A stretch of 28,698 nucleotides of DNA, from contig DETK01000032.1 in NCBI GenBank assembly GCA_002361615.1, positions 115,876 to 144,573 of the forward strand. Direction: 5' to 3'. The notes below the pieces were generated by a model. That model ran no database searches and was not told the origin of the DNA. It saw only the letters and a program-made list of their open reading frames with translations. The translations under genes were made by a program, and so were the position numbers. Source of the DNA: Bacteroidales bacterium UBA3290. GTDB lineage: Bacteria; Bacteroidota; Bacteroidia; Bacteroidales; UBA932. Shown here piece by piece: positions 1 to 7,697 of the stretch. How positions within the stretch are numbered: the first letter of the stretch is position 1; every line of letters begins with the position of its first letter.

Positions 1-778
1 CTACATCGTGACCAACAACCACGTGATCGCCGGTGCCGATGTCATCGAGGTGACCCTTGAAAACAACAAGGTCTATCCCGCCAAGCTGGTGGGTACAGAC
101 CCTGCCACCGACATTGCCCTGATCAAGATCGATGCGGAAGACCTTCCGGCCATCCGGATGGGCAACTCGGACGACCTCAGGCTGGGTGAATGGGTGCTGG
201 CCATCGGCAGCCCCTACGACCTGCGTTCGACCATCACGGCCGGCATTGTCAGCGCCAAAGGCCGTTCGATGCCGAACTATGACGGCCAGTACCGCGTCGA
301 ATCCTTCATCCAGACCGATGCGGCCGTGAACCCCGGCAACAGCGGCGGCGCCCTCGTCAACGCGGCCGGCGACCTGGTGGGTATCAACACTTCCATCATC
401 TCGCGGACCGGCTCCTATGCGGGCTACTCCTTCGCCGTTCCGGTGAACATCGTCAGCAAGGTCGTGGATGACTTCATCGAATATGGTTCCGTGCAGCGCG
501 CGATGCTCGGCGTGAGCATCACTGACGTGACCGCCCAGCTGGCCGACCAGGCCGACCTGACGGAGATAGACGGTGTCTATGTGATGGATGTCCAGCGGGA
601 CAGCCCCGCCGAGAAAGGCGGCATCCAGAAAGGCGACGTCATCAAGGAGGTCAACCTCAACGCCGTCCACAACAGCGCTGGTCTCCAGGAGCAGATCAGC
701 AAGCTCCGCCCCGGTGAAAAAGCCGTCGTCACCGTCTTCCGCGAAGGCCACCAGCACGAGATCATCGTCACGCTCTAG
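1..778 (+). CDS. HtrA/DegP-family periplasmic serine protease, 5' end missing
   Basis: Trypsin-like protease with a PDZ domain that degrades or refolds damaged proteins in the periplasm. The reading frame is open from base 2, so the signal peptide and the start of the protease domain lie outside the window. The catalytic triad is visible: His in TNNHVI (bases 20-22), Asp in DPATDIALIKID (110-112) and Ser in NPGNSGGALVN (341-343). One PDZ domain follows (about bases 490-775, with AMLGVSI, SPAEKGGIQKGDVI and VTVFREG), and the protein ends there. A single PDZ is DegS-like, whereas DegP and DegQ carry two; this fragment cannot show whether the family member is otherwise full size. It is followed by a 142-bp spacer and then sigA. 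The family is certain; the exact orthologue (degP, degQ or degS) is not. Confidence 0.95.
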   Translation, partial: YIVTNNHVIAGADVIEVTLENNKVYPAKLVGTDPATDIALIKIDAEDLPAIRMGNSDDLRLGEWVLAIGSPYDLRSTITAGIVSAKGRSMPNYDGQYRVESFIQTDAAVNPGNSGGALVNAAGDLVGINTSIISRTGSYAGYSFAVPVNIVSKVVDDFIEYGSVQRAMLGVSITDVTAQLADQADLTEIDGVYVMDVQRDSPAEKGGIQKGDVIKEVNLNAVHNSAGLQEQISKLRPGEKAVVTVFREGHQHEIIVTL

Positions 779-907
779 ACCGTCATTCGCTCCCTGCGGT
801 CGCGGCTCTCGCTTCGCTCGGGTCCCGGCTTGACCGGGAATCTTGTGAAAAACTTGAAACAATCCCGACGGGATTGCGTATAAATAAGTGTCGCGATTTT
901 TGCGGCA
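779..907. repeat. Palindrome-rich spacer between htrA and sigA
   Basis: Three inverted repeats lie here. At 823-839 TCCCGG and CCGGGA flank a 5-base loop. At 861-875 AATCCC and GGGATT flank GAC perfectly. At 889-907 TGTCGC and GCGGCA flank seven bases, with one G-T pair. Neither of the first two is followed by a run of T, so they do not look like ordinary terminators. The segment around 823-842 resembles the short dispersed palindromes scattered between genes in many bacterial genomes; that resemblance is from memory and was not searched. The second palindrome touches a possible sigA -33 element. Confidence 0.5.
874..902 (+). promoter_or_regulatory. Possible sigA promoter
   Basis: TTG at 874-876 is followed after 18 bases by GATTTTTG at 895-902. 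This is one mismatch from the Bacteroidetes -7 consensus TAnnTTTG, and the spacing is one base short of the usual 19-21. The start codon is 18 bases downstream. The palindrome 861-875 overlaps the upstream element. This is a weak call. Confidence 0.3.
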
Positions 908-920
908 CTTGATTTTTTCT

Positions 921-1781
921 ATGCGTCAGTTAAAGATTACCAAATCGATCACCAACCGTGAGAGCGCATCGCTCGACAAATATCTTCAGGAAATCGGTCG
1001 GGAAGAATTGATTACAGTAGAGGAGGAAGTGGAACTCGCCCAACGGATCAAGAAGGGCGACCAGGAAGCCCTCGACAAACTCACCCGGGCGAACCTCCGG
1101 TTCGTCGTCTCCGTAGCCAAGCAGTACCAGAACCAGGGCATCAGCCTGCCCGACCTGATCAACGAGGGCAACCTCGGCCTGATCAAGGCCGCCGAGAAGT
1201 TCGACGAAACCCGCGGCTTCAAGTTCATCTCCTATGCCGTGTGGTGGATCCGTCAGTCGATCCTGCAGGCACTGGCCGAGCAGAGCCGCATCGTGCGCCT
1301 GCCGCTCAACCAGGTAGGATCGCTCAACAAGATCAACAAAGCCCTCTCGCAGTTCGAACAGCAGTATGAACGACAGCCCTCGCCCGACGAACTGGCCGAC
1401 ATGCTCGAGATTCCGCGCGAGAAGATCGCCGATACGCTCCGCGTCTCCGGCCGCCACGTCTCTGTGGACGCCCCGTTCGTGGACGGTGAAGACAACAGCC
1501 TGCTCGACGTACTGGTCAACAACGACTCGCCCAACGCCGACAAGGGACTGGTGAACGAGAGCCTCAATACCGAGATCGAACGCGCCCTCTCTACGCTGAC
1601 CGAGCGTGAACGCGACATCGTGAAGTATTTCTTCGGCATCGGCTGCCAGGAAATGACCCTCGAGGAGATCGGCGAGAAGTTCGGCCTCACGCGGGAACGC
1701 GTCCGCCAGATCAAGGAGAAAGCGATCCGCCGTCTGCGCCACAGCGCCAGAAGCAAACTGCTCAAGGGATACCTGGGCTAA
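921..1781 (+). CDS. sigA: Primary (housekeeping) RNA polymerase sigma factor
   Basis: Directs RNA polymerase to most promoters. The 286-residue protein begins MRQLKITKSI, the typical start of Bacteroidetes primary sigma factors, and lacks region 1.1, also typical of the phylum. Region 2 includes YAVWWIRQSI at residues 105-114 (core binding and -10 recognition). Region 3 spans roughly 130-205, and region 4.2 has the helix-turn-helix TLEEIGEKFGLTRERVRQI at about 246-264. An in-frame GTG at 888 would add eleven residues, but they do not fit the family and the ATG at 921 is preferred. The symporter gene begins only 12 bases after the stop, so the two are probably co-transcribed. The gene is called rpoD or sigA in different annotations. 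Confidence 0.97.
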   Translation: MRQLKITKSITNRESASLDKYLQEIGREELITVEEEVELAQRIKKGDQEALDKLTRANLRFVVSVAKQYQNQGISLPDLINEGNLGLIKAAEKFDETRGFKFISYAVWWIRQSILQALAEQSRIVRLPLNQVGSLNKINKALSQFEQQYERQPSPDELADMLEIPREKIADTLRVSGRHVSVDAPFVDGEDNSLLDVLVNNDSPNADKGLVNESLNTEIERALSTLTERERDIVKYFFGIGCQEMTLEEIGEKFGLTRERVRQIKEKAIRRLRHSARSKLLKGYLG

Positions 1782-1793
1782 CGGGATCGTCGT

Positions 1794-3194
1794 ATGGGAG
1801 GCTTCTGGCAATCCATCGGAAGCGGCATTGCTGCGTTCAGCGATTTCATCTGCGGCTATCCGCTTTTCTTCCTGCTCATTGGCGGGGGGTTGTTCTTTTT
1901 GATCTATTCGAAGTTCGCCCCGCTGCGCTACTATGGGCGGGCCATCGGCGCCCTGCGGATGAAAGACGATTCGGCCGCCGGTCAGATCTCTTCGTTCGAA
2001 GCGCTGACCAGCGCCATTGCCGCAACCGTCGGTATGGGCAACATCGCCGGCGTGGCGGTCGCCCTGTCGATCGGTGGTCCCGGTGCCATCTTCTGGATGT
2101 GGGTCAGCGCCATCGTGGGTATGGCCACCAAGTTCTTCGAAGGAACCGTCGCGGTGATGTACAAGGGACGTGACGACGCCGGCGAGGTGCAGGGTGGCCC
2201 GATGTACATGATCATGGAGGGTCTCGGGAAGAAGTGGAAGCCGTTGGCGGTGTTTTTCTCCATCTTCGGCCTGTTCGGCACGCTCTGCATCATGCAGTCA
2301 AACCAGCTGACCGAGTCGATCACCACGCTTTTTGTGGCGCCGGAGCAGAATACGGCGCTGCTTCGATTCTTTATCGGCGTGGCCATTACGGTAATCGTTG
2401 CTTTTGTCGTGATCGGCGGTATCCAGCGTATCTCCAAGATCGCCACCAAACTCGTTCCCACGATGGTGGCGCTCTATTTCCTGCTGGTCCTCTTTATCCT
2501 GATCCGGCACGCGTCGTATGTCCCGGGCGTTTTCCGTGACATCTTCGTAGGAGCCTTTACGCCGCGCGGCGCGCTGGGCGGTGGCATCGGCTCGATCATC
2601 ATGATCGCCCTGACGGGCGTGCGCCGCGCCGCGCTGGTCAACGAAGCCGGCGTCGGTACCGCCTCGATGATGCACGGCGCTTCGAAGAACAACGAACCTG
2701 TGCGCGAAGGCCTTGTGGCGATGATCGGCCCCTCGATCGACTCCGGTCTGGTGTGCACGCTGACCGCCCTGGCCATCCTGGTCGGAGCTGCCATCGACCC
2801 TTCCATCATGCCCGCCGGTTCCGGGATGGGCTCCATGGAAGGCCTGAAATTCGCGCTCAACGCTTTCAATGCTTCGATTCCGGGCATTGGGGGCTATCTG
2901 CTGTTCGTGATGGTCATCCTCTTCGCGTTCAGCACGATGTTCTCCTATTCCTACTATGGACAAAAGTGTACCGGATTCCTCTTCGGCGCCCGGTATTCCA
3001 AATACTACAACTATTTCTTCCTGGCGATGCTGGTCGTAGCCGCCGTCATTCCGCTCAAAGTCGCCGTCAGCATGATCGACGCCGCCTATGCGCTGATGGC
3101 CTTCCCGACCATGTTCACGCTCTTCTGCCTGGCGCCCAAGGCCCGCAGGGAGATGGACCGCTATTTCGCCAAACCTGCTAAAAAGAAAGAATGA
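1794..3194 (+). CDS. Sodium:alanine/glycine symporter (AGCS family)
   Basis: Inner-membrane secondary transporter that takes up small neutral amino acids with sodium ions. It has 466 residues, a usual length, and about ten to eleven hydrophobic segments along its whole length. The family signature GGPGAIFWMW is at residues 94-103, and conserved stretches such as ATVGMGNIAGVA and ALVNEAGVGTASMMHG match the family. The positively charged tail KPAKKKE is cytoplasmic. It starts 12 bases after sigA, and its stop overlaps the argS start by four bases (ATGA at 3191-3194), which suggests translational coupling. Substrate choice among alanine, glycine, serine or glutamine cannot be read from the sequence. 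Confidence 0.95.
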   Translation: MGGFWQSIGSGIAAFSDFICGYPLFFLLIGGGLFFLIYSKFAPLRYYGRAIGALRMKDDSAAGQISSFEALTSAIAATVGMGNIAGVAVALSIGGPGAIFWMWVSAIVGMATKFFEGTVAVMYKGRDDAGEVQGGPMYMIMEGLGKKWKPLAVFFSIFGLFGTLCIMQSNQLTESITTLFVAPEQNTALLRFFIGVAITVIVAFVVIGGIQRISKIATKLVPTMVALYFLLVLFILIRHASYVPGVFRDIFVGAFTPRGALGGGIGSIIMIALTGVRRAALVNEAGVGTASMMHGASKNNEPVREGLVAMIGPSIDSGLVCTLTALAILVGAAIDPSIMPAGSGMGSMEGLKFALNAFNASIPGIGGYLLFVMVILFAFSTMFSYSYYGQKCTGFLFGARYSKYYNYFFLAMLVVAAVIPLKVAVSMIDAAYALMAFPTMFTLFCLAPKARREMDRYFAKPAKKKE

Positions 3195-4972
3195 TGAATC
3201 CGCTTGAGTATATTGCTGCAGCTGCAAGCCGCTGCGTTACGGCCCTCTATGGTACGGAACCCGCCCCCGGTCTGATCCAGGTGCAGCCTACCCGCAAGGA
3301 ATTCGAGGGCGATGTGACCCTCGTCGTCTTCCCTCTGCTGAAAACCAGCCACAAAGCCCCCGAGGCCACGGCCACGGAGATCGGAACCTGGCTGCAGGAG
3401 AACGAACCGCAGGTGGCCGGCTTCAATGTGGTCAAAGGATTCCTCAATATCAAGATATCGGGCGCCTATTGGGCTTCGAACCTGGCCCAGATCGCCGCGC
3501 AGCCCGACTTCGGGCAGCTGCCCGAGAGCGGCAGGACCGTCATGGTCGAGTTCTCGAGCCCGAACACCAACAAGCCGCTGCACTTGGGACATATCCGCAA
3601 CAACCTGCTGGGTTGGTCGGTGAGTCAGCTGCTCGCTGCTTGCGGACACAAAGTGCTGAAGGTGAACCTGGTGAATGACCGTGGCATCCACATCTGCAAA
3701 TCGATGCTGGCCTGGCTCAAGTGTGGTGGCGGCGAGACGCCGGAGACCTCTGGCAAGAAGGGCGACCATCTGGTAGGCGACTACTACGTGAAGTTCAACG
3801 ACCTGCTCAAGGCTGAAGTCGCGCAGCTGGTGGCCGGCGGCATGCCGCAGGAAGAAGCCGAGAAAAACGCCCCCATCCTGCAGGAGGCGCAGGCCATGCT
3901 CGTAAAGTGGGAGCAGGGTGATCCCGAGGTCCGTGCGCTCTGGGAAAAGATGAACGGCTGGGTCTACGCCGGTTTCGACGAGACCTACCGCCGCCTCGGC
4001 ATTTCGTTCGACCGCATCTACTACGAATCCCAAACCTATAAGGATGGCAAAGCCCTTGTGGAAGAGGGCCTTGAGAAAGGTGTGCTCTACCGCCGCGACG
4101 ACGGCAGCGTGTGGTGCGACCTGACGGCCGACGGCCTCGATGAGAAGCTGCTGCTCCGCAAGGACGGCACCTCAGTCTATATGACGCAGGACCTGGGCAC
4201 GGCCAAGCAGCGTTACGACGAATATCACTTCGACGAGATCATCTACGTGGTGGGCAACGAGCAGAACTATCACTTCCAGGTGCTCAAACTCATCCTCGGC
4301 AAGCTGGGCTTCGCCTGGTCCGACGCCATCTACCACATGTCCTACGGTATGGTGGAACTGCCCGAAGGCAAGATGAAATCGCGCGAAGGCACGGTGGTCG
4401 ACGCCGACGACCTCCTCGACCGTATGTACGCCACGGCGAAAGAGACCTCGCTGGAACTGGGCAAACTCGAAGGAATGTCGGAGCAGGAGCAGGACGAGCT
4501 CTTCAAGATGCTCTCGCTCGGCGCGCTGAAGTATTTCATCCTCAAGGTCGATCCGCGCAAGACGATGCTTTTCGACCCTCGCGAATCCATCGATTTCAAC
4601 GGCAACACCGGCCCGTTCATCCAGTACACGCACGCCCGCATCTGCTCAATCCTGCGCAAGGCGGCGGAAGCCGGCTACAAGCCTTCCGTCACAGGCGCTG
4701 CGCTGCTGCCCAAGGAAGAGGGTATCGTCCAGATTCTCAGCGGCTATCCTGACAAGATCCGCGAGGCAGGTGCCGCCCACTCGCCCGCACTGGTGGCCAA
4801 CTTCGCCTACGACCTGGCCAAGGAATCCAACCAGTACTATCACGACACGCAGATCCTGCGCGAGGAAGACGCTGCCGTCCGTGACCAGCGCCTCTGCCTG
4901 ATCTCGGTCATCGCCCGAACCCTCCGCCACGCGATGAACATCCTCGGCATCGCGCTTCCGGAACGGATGTAG
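3191..4972 (+). CDS. argS: Arginyl-tRNA synthetase
   Basis: Class I aminoacyl-tRNA synthetase that charges tRNA-Arg with arginine in the cytoplasm. The 593-residue protein is close to the usual length in this phylum. An N-terminal Add-1-type domain covers about residues 1-110. The HIGH signature appears as HLGH at 131-134 after SSPNTNKPL, and the KMSKS loop is present as KMKSR at 394-398. The C-terminal DALR anticodon-binding domain includes FIQYTHARI and the tail ISVIARTLRHAMNILGI. The start codon overlaps the symporter stop. A second ATG follows immediately at 3194, and the real start could be either. No clear terminator follows. Confidence 0.97.
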   Translation: MMNPLEYIAAAASRCVTALYGTEPAPGLIQVQPTRKEFEGDVTLVVFPLLKTSHKAPEATATEIGTWLQENEPQVAGFNVVKGFLNIKISGAYWASNLAQIAAQPDFGQLPESGRTVMVEFSSPNTNKPLHLGHIRNNLLGWSVSQLLAACGHKVLKVNLVNDRGIHICKSMLAWLKCGGGETPETSGKKGDHLVGDYYVKFNDLLKAEVAQLVAGGMPQEEAEKNAPILQEAQAMLVKWEQGDPEVRALWEKMNGWVYAGFDETYRRLGISFDRIYYESQTYKDGKALVEEGLEKGVLYRRDDGSVWCDLTADGLDEKLLLRKDGTSVYMTQDLGTAKQRYDEYHFDEIIYVVGNEQNYHFQVLKLILGKLGFAWSDAIYHMSYGMVELPEGKMKSREGTVVDADDLLDRMYATAKETSLELGKLEGMSEQEQDELFKMLSLGALKYFILKVDPRKTMLFDPRESIDFNGNTGPFIQYTHARICSILRKAAEAGYKPSVTGAALLPKEEGIVQILSGYPDKIREAGAAHSPALVANFAYDLAKESNQYYHDTQILREEDAAVRDQRLCLISVIARTLRHAMNILGIALPERM

Positions 4973-5038
4973 TCCGTTTTTGCAGGCCCGGGCTGTCTCC
5001 GTGTCTTTTATTCTCCTGGATATCAGTGCGTTCCGTCA

Positions 5039-5108
5039 TATCGTGTGCGTAAAATAACGCACACGATTTCGTGGAACATGCTGAAAATTAGTGTTTTGGA
5101 AGCCACGG
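5039..5108. repeat. Hairpin repeat, left copy flanking the transposase
   Basis: First of two direct copies. A perfect 11-bp inverted repeat (ATCGTGTGCGT at 5040-5050 and its complement at 5057-5067) encloses the loop AAAATA. CGTGG at 5070-5074 can pair with CCACG at 5103-5107 across 28 bases to form a second stem. Bases 5039-5076 are identical to 6151-6188. The next 28 bases match at about 16 positions, while the second stem and its spacing are kept. The copy ends right at the stop codon of the transposase gene, so it may also mark or end the transcript. Confidence 0.85.
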
Positions 5109-6041
5109 TTATAATTTGGTTTTAGGGGATAACTGTAGGAACTTTGCGATTTGGTGTGGGCTGGCACCGGTTTCGGCGGAAAGAATCCAGGCAAGACGAA
5201 GTTTTTCATCATCAGCGAGAGGAAGAACCGCTGTCATATCGGGGTAGGGTGTCATTTTTCGGATGATGGTAAGCATCTTATTGAAAATGGCATCGGAATC
5301 CGAAGTGATTTTCTCCTTGATATCGTATTCACTTCCGGTATTTGAATGAATGGCTGTGAGCATTGTCTGGAAATCTTCGTAGTAGCTTCCCAGACTGTGA
5401 TAATCGATGCAGTTGTAGCTGGATACAGTGTAGTCGGTTAATTGTTTGATTTCGCTGAAAGACAAATCCTTGATGATTCTGCCGATCGTTGGGTAATTCA
5501 GCGGAGTATCGGTTGCTCTCGATGCTTTAATCTCTTCTACGGCGCGGCGCATCGCTTTGCGGGCTTCGCGCAGCTTCAGCGGCTGGGAAAATGGATGAAG
5601 ATTGTTGGCATAAGTCAGGAAATCCCACTGATAGTCTTCAGCATATTTGCATAGTTTCTTTTCGACAGGGTTGTTGTACAGGTATGCAATGGCAGTTCGG
5701 ACTTTCTTTTCACCACACTTTGCGGCGCTGCCGAATCTGCGCTGGAAGAAAGGCCCTTTCCGTCCGTAGTAAATATTCCGCTGCCGGGAGAAGCGGCAAG
5801 TATACTCTTGGACAAATGATGATAAATCATTTTTAGATGGAGCTGAGACCAGGACGTGGATGTGGTCATACATGAGGCAAAGTCCCAGCACTGTGATTTT
5901 GTATTTCCGTGCTGTTGTGCAGAGCAGCGTGAAAAATACCAAAAAATCACGAACAGAGTAAAAAATCAAGTAACCGTCATATGTGCGCTGATAGATATGG
6001 TGAAGCGCACCCGCCTTGAACACCCGATACCTTCCCTTCAT
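5109..6041 (-). CDS. HUH/Y1 transposase, REP-associated (RAYT) type
   Basis: Single-strand DNA transposase of the IS200/RAYT superfamily, expected to nick DNA beside hairpins using a tyrosine. The Y1 domain fills about residues 1-140. The metal-binding HUH motif is HIH at 60-62 in MYDHIHVLV, and the likely catalytic tyrosine is Tyr120, four residues before NPV in AYLYNNPVEKKL. GPFFQRRFG at 96-104 is also typical of RAYTs. Residues about 150-310 form an extension not found in short RAYTs such as the E. coli one, and it ends in a helix-turn-helix-like stretch near 287-307. The frame is uninterrupted. The gene is visibly less GC-rich than its neighbours and is bracketed by two same-direction hairpin repeats. 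A GGGGAGG Shine-Dalgarno-like sequence precedes the ATG. No TnpB/IscB partner is present. Confidence 0.9.
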   Translation of the reverse strand: MKGRYRVFKAGALHHIYQRTYDGYLIFYSVRDFLVFFTLLCTTARKYKITVLGLCLMYDHIHVLVSAPSKNDLSSFVQEYTCRFSRQRNIYYGRKGPFFQRRFGSAAKCGEKKVRTAIAYLYNNPVEKKLCKYAEDYQWDFLTYANNLHPFSQPLKLREARKAMRRAVEEIKASRATDTPLNYPTIGRIIKDLSFSEIKQLTDYTVSSYNCIDYHSLGSYYEDFQTMLTAIHSNTGSEYDIKEKITSDSDAIFNKMLTIIRKMTPYPDMTAVLPLADDEKLRLAWILSAETGASPHQIAKFLQLSPKTKL

Positions 6042-6066
6042 ACTTCCTCCCCATTACAAGTTTCTG

Positions 6067-6098
6067 CAAAAGTACAACGAGAAAGCTCTTTTTGCAAA
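6067..6098 (-). promoter_or_regulatory. Promoter of the transposase gene
   Basis: On the minus strand TTTG (6095-6098) is followed after exactly 20 bases by TACTTTTG (6067-6074). This is a full match to the Bacteroidetes TTTG-N19-21-TAnnTTTG consensus. It lies 25 bases before the start codon and inside the unit bounded by the two hairpin repeats, so the element carries its own promoter. Confidence 0.7.
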
Positions 6099-6150
6099 TA
6101 AAGTTTGGGAATGTGGCGGGTAAGAGATTGATAACGAGAAAGTTGAGTGT

Positions 6151-6220
6151 TATCGTGTGCGTAAAATAACGCACACGATTTCGTGGAAAGAGTTGATAAT
6201 CAGTGGTATAAGTGCCACGG
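6151..6220. repeat. Hairpin repeat, right copy flanking the transposase
   Basis: Second direct copy, upstream of the transposase gene. The stem halves are at 6152-6162 and 6169-6179 with the same AAAATA loop. CGTGG at 6182-6186 and CCACG at 6215-6219 are again separated by 28 bases. It has the same orientation as the copy at 5039-5108, as expected for the two ends of an IS200/IS605-like element, where the transposase reads like-oriented hairpins. The tract from here to 6326 holds no gene that I can support. It contains only a small imperfect direct repeat (6276-6285 and 6300-6309). Confidence 0.85.
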
Positions 6221-6326
6221 GTCTTGTTGTGTGACGAGCGAGGCGTCCGCAAGGTAGAGAATCACGTATTCTTCAATGGATGTTCGCCAGCCCGCACCGA
6301 TGGGTGTTCAACAAATCGCGCGGTGT

Positions 6327-6779
6327 CTAGCGGGAATATTCGCCGATGATATAAGTCTGGTAGCCGGATGCTGCGTCGCCTTCGGGCAGATATTCCCAGC
6401 GAAGCACCATTGCGGAGCGTGAGAGGCTGAGTAATTCGTAGCTCTGACGTTTTTCGAATCCGCTGTCGATGACCAACCGTTTGCCGGCGTACTCCCAGGC
6501 TCCGATCTTGTTGGGAAAGAAGACCCAACCGTCCTTCACGAACAGGACATTGCTGGCCGGCGCCTCAGGGGCCCCGTCTTCTTTCGAGACGAGCGTGCCG
6601 TCACGGTAGGTTTCGGTCGAGACCCCCACGAGGTTCCAGTCCCCGACGAGGGATTTCTTGGGATAAGCGTTTTCCTGCACGGCAAGACCGGACACGGAGG
6701 AACAGCCGGCTGTGTACAGGAGGATCAGGAAACAAGTGGTCAGGTTCAGTACATTCTTCAGGCGAAATGTACTTTTCAT
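6327..6779 (-). CDS. Small lipoprotein, possibly lipocalin-like
   Basis: A 150-residue predicted lipoprotein. The N-terminus has a basic start, a hydrophobic stretch (about 12-24) and a lipobox TAGC with Cys26 as the lipid-bearing residue. Beyond it, LVGDWNLVGVSTETYRDG followed by alternating strands (VLFVKDGWVFF, WEYAGKRLVIDSG, YELLSLSRSAMVLRWEYL) resembles the small beta-barrel lipocalin-like domains common in Bacteroidales lipoproteins. I infer that fold from the pattern only. It is divergent from the FISUMP lipoprotein across a 172-bp spacer with paired direct repeats. Function and ligand are unknown. Confidence 0.8.
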   Translation of the reverse strand: MKSTFRLKNVLNLTTCFLILLYTAGCSSVSGLAVQENAYPKKSLVGDWNLVGVSTETYRDGTLVSKEDGAPEAPASNVLFVKDGWVFFPNKIGAWEYAGKRLVIDSGFEKRQSYELLSLSRSAMVLRWEYLPEGDAASGYQTYIIGEYSR

Positions 6780-6845
6780 AGGGCTTCGTTTTGCGTGCTA
6801 CATAAGACAGATGCAAAACAGGGCCTGAATGTTGAGTCTTTTTCC

Positions 6846-6878
6846 CGTTTTGACAGTCCTTTGCGCGTTTTGACAGTC
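6846..6878. promoter_or_regulatory. Paired 13-bp direct repeats, possible regulator binding site
   Basis: CGTTTTGACAGTC occurs at 6846-6858 and again at 6866-6878. The two copies are identical and in the same orientation, with starts exactly 20 bp apart (about two helical turns). They lie in the divergent spacer between the small lipoprotein and the FISUMP lipoprotein, upstream of a weak -7-like box GAAATTTG at 6922-6929. Tandem same-direction half-sites about 20 bp apart are typical of AraC-family operators, and an AraC-type regulator is encoded two genes downstream. The link to that regulator is inference. Confidence 0.5.
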
Positions 6879-6951
6879 TCTTTTTTTTCGATTTGAGGAG
6901 GGAAGGGGCCGGGATGCTGCCGAAATTTGTAGGGTAATAAAACGATTCACC

Positions 6952-7665
6952 ATGAAAAAAATCATTATCCTCTTTTCAGCGGCCATTGTGCTGCTGTCGG
7001 CTACGACTTCCTGTGTAATCCTTGAAGGTGGCGGCGACAGTCCCAAGAACGCCGTGGATCTTGGTCTGAGTGTCAAATGGGCCACTTGCAACCTGGGTGC
7101 TTCTTCTCCGGAACAGCCCGGTGATTTCTATGCTTGGGGCGAGACGACGCCTAAAGCGAAATTCGGCTCGATGGAAGGCTATAAATGGAGTTATGCCGAG
7201 AAAAGCAGTTATGGCGACGAGATCCTCCTGTTTTCAAAGTATAATTCCCAAAGTAACCAGGGGAAAGTTGATAATAAGTCCAAACTGGACATGGAGGATG
7301 ACGCTGCCCGTGCAAAACTCGGCGGAAAGTGGAGAATGCCGACGAAAAAGGAATTCCAGGAACTGCTCGACAACTGCGAGATGACCTGGACGACGCAAGG
7401 CGGTGTAGATGGAATGGAATTCAAGAGCAAGATCAACGGCAATACCATCTTCCTGCCTGCTGCGGGTTTATATGCACCCAGAGGCAATATGAACCCTTCG
7501 GGATCCATTCTGTCGGAAGCCGGGAAAAGTGGCTATTACTGGTCGTCCGAACTGGCCGGAAGTGGTCCTGGAATGACAGCGGCGCTCCGTATCCAGAGCA
7601 ATTATCATAACTTATTGAACGCAAACAGGACGCAAGGCAGCTCCATCCGTCCTGTTTCGGACTAG
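6952..7665 (+). CDS. Lipoprotein with FISUMP domain
   Basis: A 237-residue predicted lipoprotein with signal peptide MKKIIILFSAAIVLL and probable lipid attachment at Cys21 (ATTSC). From about residue 33 it carries a domain of the FISUMP type (Fibrobacter succinogenes major paralogous domain), recognisable by AVDLGLSVKWATCNLGA, the FYAWGETTP motif, WRMPTKKEFQELLDNC and the closing YYWSS. These domains are abundant in surface proteins of Bacteroidetes and Fibrobacter and have no established biochemical role. The kelch-AraC regulator starts 32 bases downstream on the same strand, and paired direct repeats lie upstream, so regulated expression is plausible. Confidence 0.85.
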   Translation: MKKIIILFSAAIVLLSATTSCVILEGGGDSPKNAVDLGLSVKWATCNLGASSPEQPGDFYAWGETTPKAKFGSMEGYKWSYAEKSSYGDEILLFSKYNSQSNQGKVDNKSKLDMEDDAARAKLGGKWRMPTKKEFQELLDNCEMTWTTQGGVDGMEFKSKINGNTIFLPAAGLYAPRGNMNPSGSILSEAGKSGYYWSSELAGSGPGMTAALRIQSNYHNLLNANRTQGSSIRPVSD

Positions 7666-7684
7666 GATACCCTTCCTTTTTTCG

Positions 7685-7692
7685 TATCTTTG
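7685..7692 (+). promoter_or_regulatory. -7 box of the kelch-AraC gene
   Basis: TATCTTTG matches TAnnTTTG fully and ends only five bases before the ATG at 7698. No good -33 element was seen at 19-21 bases upstream. If this box is used, the transcript starts at or almost at the start codon. Confidence 0.5.
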
Positions 7693-7697
7693 TCCGG

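Noticed and set aside
823..839. Rho-independent terminator of htrA
   Set aside because: The stem is followed by ATCTTGTG and not a T-run.
5039..6220. CRISPR-like array from the repeated hairpins
   Set aside because: There are only two copies, more than 1 kb apart with a transposase gene between them, and no cas genes.
6276..6309. Small direct repeat ATGGATGTTC and ATGGGTGTTC as a target-site duplication
   Set aside because: The copies are imperfect, 24 bases apart, and lie outside the transposase unit. HUH elements do not normally make duplications.
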